Shown: in pieces, positions 1-6,277 of the stretch
Layout of the letters: every line of letters starts with the position of its first letter
How positions within the stretch are numbered: position 1 is the stretch's first letter
NCBI GenBank assembly: GCA_047631095.1
Contig: JBLHZD010000093.1
Span: 1 to 12,939 of the forward strand
Length of the DNA: 12,939 nt
Direction of reading: 5' to 3'
Origin: JABJJH01 sp047631095
GTDB taxonomy: Bacteria > Pseudomonadota > Alphaproteobacteria > UBA8366 > GCA-2717185
Notes under the pieces: model-generated
The model's input: the letters and a program-made list of their open reading frames with translations, nothing else
Database searches by the model: none
What the model was told of the DNA's origin: nothing
Program-made: the position numbers and the translations under genes

Positions 1-748
1 TGCCCAGACAAATTGAGGGGTTGAGGCAGCGTTGCGTGTTGAAGGCGCTCATCAATTGCCGGATCGAATCGCCCTTCAGGATCAGGTTTTCAAGGGGGAC
101 CTCGACATTGTCGAACCGCAAATCCGCAAGTTTTTCGCCACCGATGGTTTGGTAGCACGCGTCCGCAGACAGGCCGGGTGTGTCTTTATCGATCAGCACG
201 CAGCCGATGCCCTTGGTGCCGGAAACGCCGTCAACGCGGGTGAAGACGATAAACATACTCGCTTCTTCGGCGCGACTGATCAGTGTCTTGGCGCCGTTAA
301 GGATAACCTTGCCGCCCTTGATCTCGGCGTTGGTGCGCATGTTGCCCAGATCGGAGCCGACATCGGGTTCGGTCATGCAAATCGCTAAAATCGCCTTGCC
401 GGTTGCGATGGCGGGTAAAATTTCATCCTTGATGGTTTTTGGCGCATAGGTCGAAATGATTCGGGTCTGTGTGCCGACTTCGCCCAACACCGCCATGGAG
501 GTGACGTAACACCCCTTCGCGATGTCCTCCAGCACCAGCATGGTGTCGAATACATTGGCGCCCATGCCGCCATATTCTTCTGGCACGGTCATGCCCAAAA
601 TGCCAATCTCCGCGAGCTTGTCCATATTCTCATAGGGGAAGTCGCCGTCCAGCCAGCGCGTCGCATTGGGCTCAATGTAGTCCCGACGCACCCGTCCCAC
701 GGTATCCAGCATTTGCCTTTGTTCGTCGCTCAACTCAAAACTAAACAC
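1..748 (-). CDS. acyl-CoA dehydrogenase, N-terminal 249 residues (runs off left edge)
   Basis: FAD-dependent acyl-CoA dehydrogenase, which introduces an alpha,beta double bond into an acyl-CoA and passes electrons to ETF. Translation from GTG at 748 gives an open frame to the window edge. The N-terminal helical domain (about 1-118) is followed by the family signature MTEPDVGSD (about 125-133) and the middle beta domain (about 123-225, with DNVEVPLENLI at its end); the C-terminal FAD/catalytic domain lies outside the window, so the catalytic base cannot be checked. No upstream ATG fits; the GTG is preceded by AGGAG with a 7-nt spacer. It starts 27 nt after the SucD-like stop, so it is probably the third gene of that operon and acts on the CoA ester made or cleaved by the ligase. 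The family is certain; the acyl substrate is unknown. Confidence 0.93.
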   Translation of the reverse strand, partial: MFSFELSDEQRQMLDTVGRVRRDYIEPNATRWLDGDFPYENMDKLAEIGILGMTVPEEYGGMGANVFDTMLVLEDIAKGCYVTSMAVLGEVGTQTRIISTYAPKTIKDEILPAIATGKAILAICMTEPDVGSDLGNMRTNAEIKGGKVILNGAKTLISRAEEASMFIVFTRVDGVSGTKGIGCVLIDKDTPGLSADACYQTIGGEKLADLRFDNVEVPLENLILKGDSIRQLMSAFNTQRCLNPSICLG

Positions 749-775
749 AATTTTTCTCCTGATAGCCGTAACGGG

Positions 776-1660
776 TTATAAATCTACGAGCGCCTCGATG
801 AGTCCCTCGATGGTGGCGAACGCGCGTCCGCCTGCGTCTTCCAGCGCTTTACGTTTTGTTGACGCCGCGCCATGGGCACCAAACACCATGGCGCCCGCAT
901 GGCCCATGGTCACGCCTTCCGGCGCGCTGGCGCCAGCGATAACCGCTAATACGGGTTTGTCAAAATTCGCGTCCCGCATCGCCGCGCCCAGCGCTTCTTC
1001 CTCATCGCCGCCAATTTCGCCGACGATCACCAGCGCCCGCGTTGCGGCATCCTGCTGGTAAAACGGCACAAGATCCGCAAAGCGCGTGCCCTTGACCGAG
1101 TCGCCACCGACGCCAATCCAGACCGATTGGCCCAGCCCGCGTTGGACCATGCGATATCCGACTTCGTAGGACAGCGTGCCGCTCTTGGACATGATCCCGA
1201 CATCGCCGGGCTGCAGCGTTACATTTGGTAAAAAACCAAGTTTCAGCGCGTTGGCGGGGATGGCCATGCCCGGCGTGGAGGCGCCGACCCAGAACGTTCC
1301 GCACTCGCGCGTCGATTTCAAGGCGCGCAACGCGTCGTGCACGGGGATGCCCTCGGCGACGCACACCACGGTGGCTATTCCCGCCTCGGCGGCTTCGATA
1401 ATTGCATCGGCGGCCAGATCTGGGCGCACCAGCACGACCGTGGCGACGGCGCCGGTGGCCGCGACAGCGTCGGCGCAAGTCTTGAAGACGGGCAGCCCGT
1501 CCACGGAGTCCCGATCCGATTTAGGCGAGACGCCGCCGACCACATTGGTGCCATAGGCGCGCATCAACTGCGTGTGCCGCTGACCCTGACGACCGGTGAT
1601 GCCCTGAACAATGACCGGGGCGCCTTTTTCGATACGAGGGTTAATGACAGAATTCAGCAT
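776..1660 (-). CDS. succinyl-CoA synthetase alpha-subunit-like protein (divergent acid-CoA ligase, SucD paralogue)
   Basis: Alpha subunit of an ADP-forming acid-CoA ligase: it binds CoA and carries the phosphohistidine that relays phosphate between nucleotide and acyl group. Length 294 residues, normal for SucD. The CoA-binding loop GITGRQGQ is at 20-27, and the phosphorylated His is H254 in MGHAGAM (residues 252-258). The segment normally reading GPNCPG in SucD is GASTPG here (126-131), so the Asn-Cys pair near the active site is lost; SKSGTLSYE (158-166) and the GEIGG loop (214-218) are kept. The start ATG overlaps the beta-subunit stop in ATGCTGA, implying translational coupling. Because of the altered motif and the acyl-CoA dehydrogenase downstream, a catabolic ligase for another (di)carboxylate is more likely than the TCA-cycle enzyme. 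It could also be a malate-CoA ligase relative, but that family keeps GPNC. Confidence 0.88.
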   Translation of the reverse strand: MLNSVINPRIEKGAPVIVQGITGRQGQRHTQLMRAYGTNVVGGVSPKSDRDSVDGLPVFKTCADAVAATGAVATVVLVRPDLAADAIIEAAEAGIATVVCVAEGIPVHDALRALKSTRECGTFWVGASTPGMAIPANALKLGFLPNVTLQPGDVGIMSKSGTLSYEVGYRMVQRGLGQSVWIGVGGDSVKGTRFADLVPFYQQDAATRALVIVGEIGGDEEEALGAAMRDANFDKPVLAVIAGASAPEGVTMGHAGAMVFGAHGAASTKRKALEDAGGRAFATIEGLIEALVDL

Positions 1661-2808
1661 GAGACTGCTCCTTTCCCAAGATGGGAGGACGCCAGCGCGA
1701 TCGCCTTCGCCAGATCCGGCTCCAGCGTAATCGGTTCTCCAGATTTTTCGATGATCGCGCGGGCCTCGTCCAACCCGTTGCCGACGAGTCGGGCGACGAC
1801 GGGAACCTTCAGACGCGGCGTTTCCTTAAAGGCTTGTAACAATAACTCGGTGAATTCTCCCAGATGCGTGACGCCCGCGAAGATGTTCACCAGCACCACG
1901 CCGACTTTGGGGCCGTCGGCCATCCAGTTCATCACCTGAATGATGCGCGAGGGGTCGCCCCGCAATCCGCCGGAGCGCAGATCAAGAAAGTTGTAGGGTT
2001 TCAATCCGGCGCCGGTCAATTCGTCGATCAACATCATGCTGAGCCCGGCGCCTGTGGTCAGCAGGCCAATCTCGCCATTAGGGTCGATCTGGACATAATC
2101 GAAACCATGATCGCGTTTGATTTGGCTTTCGCGATACACATCGCCGCGCGCATCTATAAAGGCGGACACTTCGGGCTGGCGAAACAGGGCGTTCTCGTCG
2201 ATGACCATCTTGGCGTCGCCCGCGACCCAGCTCCCGTCGGGCAGGACAAACAGTGGATTAATTTCCAGCATGACCGCCTCAAAGCGCAGGAACGCCGGCG
2301 CCAGTTTTGCGGTCGCGTCGGCGATAGCGGTGCGAAGCGCATCGGATTGATCCGCCGACAATTCGACCGCCGCTTTGACCATCGCGGCCTCGTTTGGCGC
2401 GGCGATGGTGGATCGCAATTGATCGGCGCCGTCTTCGATATCAACGCCGCCCTCGGCGGAGAACAACACCTGCACGCCGCTAGCGCCGGGATCGAGGATG
2501 AATCCCAGATAATGTTCGCTGGCGCCGCTGACCTGTTTTTCGATGCGGACCGAGTCGACCTTTTTCCCTTTTATCTCTAGCCCCAGAATTCGCTGGGCCT
2601 CGCGTTGCACGGCGTCGGGCGTATCGGCCAGGGCGATACCGCCCGCCTTGCCGCGTCCACCGGCTGTGACCTGCGCCTTGACGACCCAGGGGCCGGGCGC
2701 CGGCAAGTCATCGCTGGTAATATCGGAGGAGGTTAATAAGACGCCGTCGGGAACCCGCGCGCCCGTCGCCGCCAGCAATGTCTTGGCGTCATGTTCAAGC
2801 AGAAACAT
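1654..2808 (-). CDS. succinyl-CoA synthetase beta-subunit-like ATP-grasp protein (SucC paralogue)
   Basis: Beta subunit partner of the gene at 776-1660; the ATP-grasp fold binds nucleotide and Mg and phosphorylates the alpha-subunit His. Length 384 residues, close to the usual 388. The glycine-rich nucleotide loop AQVTAGGRGKAGG is at 45-57, LEINPL at 181-186, the metal-ligand segment GDAKM at 197-201, ENALFRQPE at 205-213, and the C-terminal ligase domain has NFLDLRSGG (273-281) and NIFAGV (309-314). In TCA-cycle SucC these last two read NFLDVGGGA and NIFGGI, so the phosphate/substrate-facing glycine loop is rewritten. The start at 2808 has AGAGGAT 5-6 nt upstream. It is the first gene of a three-gene operon divergent from the NIPSNAP gene. 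The family is sure; assignment as sucC is not. Confidence 0.88.
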   Translation of the reverse strand: MFLLEHDAKTLLAATGARVPDGVLLTSSDITSDDLPAPGPWVVKAQVTAGGRGKAGGIALADTPDAVQREAQRILGLEIKGKKVDSVRIEKQVSGASEHYLGFILDPGASGVQVLFSAEGGVDIEDGADQLRSTIAAPNEAAMVKAAVELSADQSDALRTAIADATAKLAPAFLRFEAVMLEINPLFVLPDGSWVAGDAKMVIDENALFRQPEVSAFIDARGDVYRESQIKRDHGFDYVQIDPNGEIGLLTTGAGLSMMLIDELTGAGLKPYNFLDLRSGGLRGDPSRIIQVMNWMADGPKVGVVLVNIFAGVTHLGEFTELLLQAFKETPRLKVPVVARLVGNGLDEARAIIEKSGEPITLEPDLAKAIALASSHLGKGAVSC

Positions 2809-2933
2809 CTTAATCCTCTATACGCTTTGCTGCCGCTGCAGATAATCACCGCAGGGCGAAATTTTCATCTCGCTGTGATTTGTAGTCTTGAGTCCGGACA
2901 TTTTCCAGACGCAATGCGTGATCCACCAAAGAT

Positions 2934-2992
2934 GCTTTGTTTAGATTTGCCAAAACCGCTTTGTTTAGAATTGCAATGTCGCCATGTTTAGG
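2934..2992. repeat. three spaced copies of a GTTTAG-containing motif in a divergent intergenic region
   Basis: The 12-mer GCTTTGTTTAGA occurs exactly at 2934-2945 and 2958-2969, and a weaker copy (CCATGTTTAGG) at 2983-2992, so the GTTTAG cores start at 2939, 2963 and 2986 (24 and 23 nt apart). They sit in the 247-nt gap between the minus-strand SucC-like gene and the plus-strand NIPSNAP gene. Binding sites for a shared regulator are one reading; nothing in the window identifies the regulator. No convincing sigma-70 promoter was found in this gap on either strand. Confidence 0.4.
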
Positions 2993-3055
2993 TTGGAATG
3001 CGAACCAGTTACATCTTGTGAAATAATCCAACCAAAATTTGATAGGGAGAAAACC

Positions 3056-3379
3056 ATGCTTTTGGATGTCCGCACCTATACCTGCCATCCCGGGAAGCTC
3101 AAGCCGCATCTGGCCGTATACGGGAAATTTGGTAAAGAGGCGCAAACCCGTCATCTGGGATTGCCGCTGGCCTATATGACGACAGAGACCGGCAACCCCA
3201 ACCAGTATGTGCATATCTGGGTTTATGATGACGCGGGCGACCGTGAAGCCAAACGCAAAGCGATGCAGGCCGATCCAGACTGGATCAAATACACCCAGGA
3301 AAGCGCGAAGCTGGGCGGCCTCGCCAATCAGGAAAACAAACTGATGTCGCCGGTGGGCTTCTTTCCCTCACCTCGATAA
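3056..3379 (+). CDS. NIPSNAP family protein
   Basis: Small single-domain dimeric alpha+beta-barrel protein of the NIPSNAP family, 107 residues, no signal peptide or membrane segment. Family marks are the N-terminal DVRTYTCHPGKL strand (4-15), followed by a helix, and VHIWVYDD with AKRKAMQADPDW (52-76), the usual position of the LW-Y-D...R...dP.W pattern. Start chosen at 3056 because GGGAG lies 6 nt before it; an upstream in-frame start at 2984 would add 24 residues unlike the family. In catabolic clusters such proteins often sit beside oxygenases or dehydrogenases, but the biochemical role of bacterial members is mostly unknown. Here the neighbours are a flavin monooxygenase and a BadH-like dehydrogenase, so an accessory role in the same pathway is an inference. 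Confidence 0.85.
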   Translation: MLLDVRTYTCHPGKLKPHLAVYGKFGKEAQTRHLGLPLAYMTTETGNPNQYVHIWVYDDAGDREAKRKAMQADPDWIKYTQESAKLGGLANQENKLMSPVGFFPSPR

Positions 3380-3387
3380 CGCTGCGT

Positions 3388-3457
3388 AACGGCGCGCTTG
3401 TCGGGCGCCCGCTTTGCGATAGCCGTAAAGAAAACGGCGCGCTTGTCGGGCGCGCCG
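3388..3457. repeat. 21-bp exact direct repeat, second copy forming a perfect hairpin
   Basis: The same 21 bases (AACGGCGCGCTTGTCGG followed by GCGC minus one base, i.e. ending GGGCGC) occur at 3388-3408 and 3433-3453, period 45. The second copy extends into an 8-bp perfect stem, CGGCGCGC (3435-3442) with GCGCGCCG (3450-3457), around a 7-nt loop; the first copy makes only a 5-bp stem (3391-3395 with 3405-3409). There is no T-tract after either, so a classical intrinsic terminator is not supported. It follows the NIPSNAP stop by 8 nt and may be an mRNA-stabilising or REP-like element. Confidence 0.6.
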
Positions 3458-3521
3458 GTACCTCCTAGACTTGTCTGCGTCCGGTCCTTTTGATCGGGCG
3501 CGGCAAGACGAGGACAGCGAA

Positions 3522-3848
3522 ATGCCCGATATGGATTTAGCCAAACAGCGGCGCTTTTTACTGGAAGTCGAACACGGCATACGGTTGGCGAACCGTGAAA
3601 TAATTCACCAACGCATCCCCAACCTCTCTGCGGAAAGCATATTGCCCTTCGCTATTTCCGTGGCCCGGTTGCGCGCGCGGTATCTTGAAGCGGCCTTTCG
3701 GTTTTCCGAAAAGGATCATGGCGATCCTCTGGACGAAATGGAAATTGACAGTTTGCGCCGTTCGCGTCAGATGTTCGAGGAAGCCCGCGATGCGTTTGAA
3801 GCGTTGCGCACGGCTATTGAACGCGGATACGTGGATATCGGCGAATAA
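3522..3848 (+). CDS. conserved-looking hypothetical protein, 108 residues, all-helical
   Basis: I do not recognise this family. Start at 3522 is supported by GAGGA at 3510-3514 with a 7-nt spacer; another in-frame ATG three codons later (3531) is possible. The protein is charged, Arg/Glu rich, with no signal peptide or transmembrane segment, and looks like three helices: 5-30 (ending REIIHQRIP), 36-65 (Ala/Leu/Arg rich), and a long amphipathic helix 71-101 (EIDSLRRSRQMFEEARDAFE) that could form a coiled coil. It lies 68 nt before the flavin monooxygenase on the same strand, so co-transcription is plausible. Codon usage and composition are like its neighbours, which favours a real gene over a chance frame. 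Confidence 0.7.
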   Translation: MPDMDLAKQRRFLLEVEHGIRLANREIIHQRIPNLSAESILPFAISVARLRARYLEAAFRFSEKDHGDPLDEMEIDSLRRSRQMFEEARDAFEALRTAIERGYVDIGE

Positions 3849-3916
3849 GGCTTGCGGGTTATGCAGGGCGATGACGCCTTTGGCCCCATGAGCGACACGA
3901 TCAGGAGTATCGAATC

Positions 3917-4861
3917 ATGAGCATTGGCGTTGGTCTGGGAACGGCTGAATTTCCGTTCACCGAGGTGAAATCCTTTTGGCGTTGGGTCGCCATGTGCGAC
4001 GATTCCAACGTTAATTCGCTGTGGCAGAGCGACCGGATGGTCTCGCGCCAACCGTTTCTGGAATGTATGACGACGTTGGCCGCAATCGCCGGCGCGACGA
4101 AACGGATCAAGTTCGGCATGAATGTGGCGTCGGCGGGCATACGCGACCCGCTTATTCTGGCCAAGCAATGCGCGACCATCGACACCTTGAGCGAAGGACG
4201 GTTGCTGCCCGCCTTCGGCATCGGCAATATCACTGCGCCCGTCTGGACCGCGACCGGGCGACGGACCAAAGGCCGTGGCGCGCGCACGGATGAAGCGCTC
4301 GACATTATCAAACAACTCTGGGACGGCGACCCGCTCACGGTGACGGGCGAGTTCTTTCACTATGAAAACGCCACGATCTCACCGCGCCCGGTACAGAAAA
4401 AATTTCCCTTCTGGATTGGCGGCTCCAGCCCTGCGGCGATCCGCCGGACTGCGCGCGTTGGCACGGGCTGGCTGGCCGGGTTGGAGACGCCGGAAAAAAT
4501 TACCACTGTTATCACCGCTATTCGCGCGGCGACAAAGGAAGCGGGCCGGTCCATCGACGATGATCACTACGGCGCGGGCTTTCCGTTTCGCTTTGGGTCC
4601 TGGGACGATGACGTAACCAAAAAAGCGGTGGACGCTTACGCGATTCGTAAGAAAGGCGACCCAAAGGAATATATGGGCATTGGCGGTGCGGAGGAGATTA
4701 TCGAACGCGCTTGCGCCTATATTGATGCGGGCGTGTCGAAATTCGTCCTGCGGCCCCTTGCGACCGATGACGCGGATTTTTTGAACCAAACCCAACAGTT
4801 GATCGAAAAAGTCATTCCCGTCCTGGAAGTCATGGAGACCAAAATCCCGCAAGCGGCCTAG
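3917..4861 (+). CDS. LLM-class flavin-dependent oxidoreductase (luciferase-like monooxygenase)
   Basis: TIM-barrel flavin (FMN or F420) dependent oxidoreductase of the bacterial luciferase superfamily, 314 residues. Visible family segments: the N-terminal strand with SLWQSDRM (34-41, where family members have S-L-W/F-x-x-D-H), IKFGMNV (64-70), DPLILAKQCATIDTLSEGRL (77-96), EALDIIKQLWDG (126-137), and SPRPVQKKFPFWIGGSS (155-171) followed by RVGTGW (180-185). Start at 3917 has AGGAG with a 9-nt spacer. The position between NIPSNAP and the BadH-like dehydrogenase suggests a role in oxidising a hydrophobic or cyclic organic substrate, but the sequence does not fix the substrate or whether FMN or F420 is used. 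Confidence 0.9.
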   Translation: MSIGVGLGTAEFPFTEVKSFWRWVAMCDDSNVNSLWQSDRMVSRQPFLECMTTLAAIAGATKRIKFGMNVASAGIRDPLILAKQCATIDTLSEGRLLPAFGIGNITAPVWTATGRRTKGRGARTDEALDIIKQLWDGDPLTVTGEFFHYENATISPRPVQKKFPFWIGGSSPAAIRRTARVGTGWLAGLETPEKITTVITAIRAATKEAGRSIDDDHYGAGFPFRFGSWDDDVTKKAVDAYAIRKKGDPKEYMGIGGAEEIIERACAYIDAGVSKFVLRPLATDDADFLNQTQQLIEKVIPVLEVMETKIPQAA

Positions 4862-4896
4862 CATTCGACGACTGCGTTTGGCGGCGCTCGGTCGCG

Positions 4897-4925
4897 TTGA
4901 CACACGCTTATGCGGCCCCCATGAT
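4897..4925 (+). promoter_or_regulatory. candidate sigma-70 promoter for the BadH-like gene
   Basis: TTGACA (4897-4902, perfect -35) is followed after 17 nt by CATGAT (4920-4925, 4 of 6 to TATAAT), 75 nt before the ATG at 5000. It would give the dehydrogenase and the ligase remnant their own transcript rather than readthrough from the monooxygenase gene. Confidence 0.45.
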
Positions 4926-4999
4926 TTACCCGGTTGCGCGCGGCGTGCCAATGGTGCCGTCTGCGACAGAGCATCAATTTGTTTAATAAGGGGCGTATC

Positions 5000-5746
5000 A
5001 TGGATTTTTCGGGAAAACAGATCATTGTCACAGGCGGCGCGTCGGGAATAGGCCGCGCGACGGTGCTGGCTTTCTGCGAAGCTGGTGGGTCGGTGTTTTT
5101 CGGAGATTTAAACGCGGAAGGTGCGGCGGAAACCGTCGCGGCGACACAGTCGCTCAAAGGCGATGCGACTTTTCATCACCTTGACGTCACCAGTGAACCC
5201 GCCATCGACGCTTTCGCCGCCGCGTTTCATAACTCCCACGATCAGGCGAATATCGTGGTGAATGTTGCGGGTTGGGATATCAGCCAGCCCTTCATGGACA
5301 ACACATCTGAGTTTATTCAAAAAGTCGTCGCCATCAATTATCTGGGGCCGGTTTATCTGACCAGGGCCTTTTTGCCGCAAATGATCGAAGGCGAAGGTGG
5401 CAAAGTCGTCAACACCGCCAGCGACGCCGGGCGCGTGGGCAGCATGGGCGAGACGGTTTATTCCGGTGCGAAAGGCGGCGTTATCGCGTTTACGAAATCG
5501 CTGGCCCGCGAAATGGCGCGATACCAGATCAACGTGAACTGCGTGGCGCCGGGGCCGACCGATACGCCGTTGTTTAGCGATGTTCCCGAACGCCTTCAGG
5601 CGGCGCTGATAAAGGCGATCCCCATGCGTCGGCTTGCGACGCCGGAAGATATCGCCGGGACAATTTTGTTCTTCGCCAGCCCCACCGCCGACTATATCAC
5701 CGGACAGGTGTTGAGCGTTAGCGGCGGCCTCACCATGTCGGATTAA
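5000..5746 (+). CDS. BadH-like short-chain dehydrogenase (2-hydroxycyclohexanecarboxyl-CoA dehydrogenase family)
   Basis: Classical SDR, 248 residues, NAD-dependent by the acidic residue D36 at the end of beta-2. Cofactor loop TGGASGIG 11-18; catalytic tetrad N113, S141, Y154, K158. The stretches AGWDI (90-94), SDAGRVGS (141-148) and the C-terminal end ITGQVLSVSGGLTM closely resemble, from memory, BadH of Rhodopseudomonas palustris, which oxidises 2-hydroxycyclohexane-1-carboxyl-CoA to the 2-keto ester in cyclohexanecarboxylate degradation. Start at 5000 is supported by AAGGGG with a 7-nt spacer; an in-frame start 22 codons earlier lacks a site. Odd: the conserved NNAG motif reads NVAG (88-91). 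The next locus is a wrecked AliA-like ligase, the enzyme that activates the same pathway's acid, supporting the assignment. No ring hydrolase (BadI) is present in the window. Confidence 0.85.
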   Translation: MDFSGKQIIVTGGASGIGRATVLAFCEAGGSVFFGDLNAEGAAETVAATQSLKGDATFHHLDVTSEPAIDAFAAAFHNSHDQANIVVNVAGWDISQPFMDNTSEFIQKVVAINYLGPVYLTRAFLPQMIEGEGGKVVNTASDAGRVGSMGETVYSGAKGGVIAFTKSLAREMARYQINVNCVAPGPTDTPLFSDVPERLQAALIKAIPMRRLATPEDIAGTILFFASPTADYITGQVLSVSGGLTMSD

Positions 5747-5793
5747 CTCCAACATGGTGGAACGAGTGGGACTGTACCAGCGGGGTTGAGTTT

Positions 5794-6078
5794 ATGACGC
5801 CGGACGCCAATATTTCACCTGAACGCGCCGCTGAAATGACGGCGCAGGGATAGTGGCGCAACCGGCTTGTCCTTTATTACCTCGACGGGCGGTTGGATAC
5901 AGAGGATCTGGCGCCAGGCACAACACTTCAACTGGATGATGTTATCGCTTTTCTGGATCAACAGGACATGGCGAAACAATATTTCCCCGAGACGCTGGCA
6001 GTGATGAATTCCTTACCGCGGACCCCCAGCGGCAAGATTCAAAAATTCCTGTTGCGCCAAAAATTCACGACATCGTAA
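5794..6078 (+). pseudogene. remnant of an AliA-like (cyclohexanecarboxylate) AMP-forming acyl-CoA ligase
   Basis: From ATG 5794 one frame gives 95 codons. The first part (ISPERAAEMTAQG, then a TAG stop at 5851-5853, then WRNRLVLYYLD) resembles the N-terminus of AliA-type acyl-CoA ligases. The rest, from about 5893, is the extreme C-terminus of the same family: DDVIAFLDQQDMAKQYFPE, then LPRTPSGKIQKF with the catalytic Lys of the PTPSGK motif. A full enzyme has roughly 540 residues, so about 450 codons, including the whole AMP-binding core, are missing, and the join falls near 5886-5905. The deletion leaves both ends in the same frame. A 61-codon TTG-started piece (5893) remains open but could not be a ligase. 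It lies 47 nt after the BadH-like gene, so it was probably its operon partner. Confidence 0.85.
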
Positions 6079-6110
6079 CAGGTGAAGCGTCGGTTTAGCG
6101 GTTCCGGGTC

Positions 6111-6139
6111 TTTAAAAGACAGCCCGCGGGATTTATAAG
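6111..6139 (+). promoter_or_regulatory. candidate sodB promoter
   Basis: TTTAAA (6111-6116) and TATAAG (6134-6139, 5 of 6 to consensus) are separated by 17 nt. A start near 6146 would leave an untranslated leader of about 130 nt before sodB. The two direct repeats at 6139-6175 begin exactly at the end of the -10 box. Confidence 0.4.
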
Positions 6140-6175
6140 TATCGCAGAAGCACAATAAGGTATTCGCAAAAGCAC
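6139..6175. repeat. imperfect direct repeat at the putative sodB transcription start
   Basis: GTATCGCAGAAGCAC (6139-6153) and GTATTCGCAAAAGCAC (6160-6175) differ by one inserted T and one substitution and start 21 nt apart, two turns of the helix. The location over and downstream of a possible +1 fits an operator. No matching copy was noticed elsewhere in the window. Confidence 0.4.
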
Positions 6176-6277
6176 CGCAGATTTCTGAAATTTCCATTCA
6201 TACGCTCGTTCCCATGGGGTTTCGCTTGGCAGGTCGTCCGGCGCGGCTCTTTCACATCTAAGAAAAATGAGGATTCA

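Noticed and set aside
1864..2580. Plus-strand open frame of about 238 codons opposite the SucC-like gene
   Set aside because: Complementary shadow of a well-supported ATP-grasp protein; no ribosome site and low-complexity His/Asp/Gln-rich translation.
3767..4360. Minus-strand frame opposite the 3' end of the 108-residue gene and the start of the flavin monooxygenase
   Set aside because: Spans two real plus-strand genes and their ribosome sites; no motif of its own.
5108..5755. Minus-strand open frame of about 215 codons opposite the BadH-like gene
   Set aside because: The plus-strand frame carries the full SDR motif set; the antisense product resembles nothing.
5851..5853. Amber codon as a recoded residue (pyrrolysine or readthrough)
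   Set aside because: The surrounding gene also lacks its entire catalytic core, so decay is the simpler explanation.
6108..6120. GTCTT-TAA-AAGAC mini-palindrome as a terminator for the ligase remnant
   Set aside because: A five-bp stem with a three-nt loop and no T-tract; it overlaps the better-supported -35 box of sodB.
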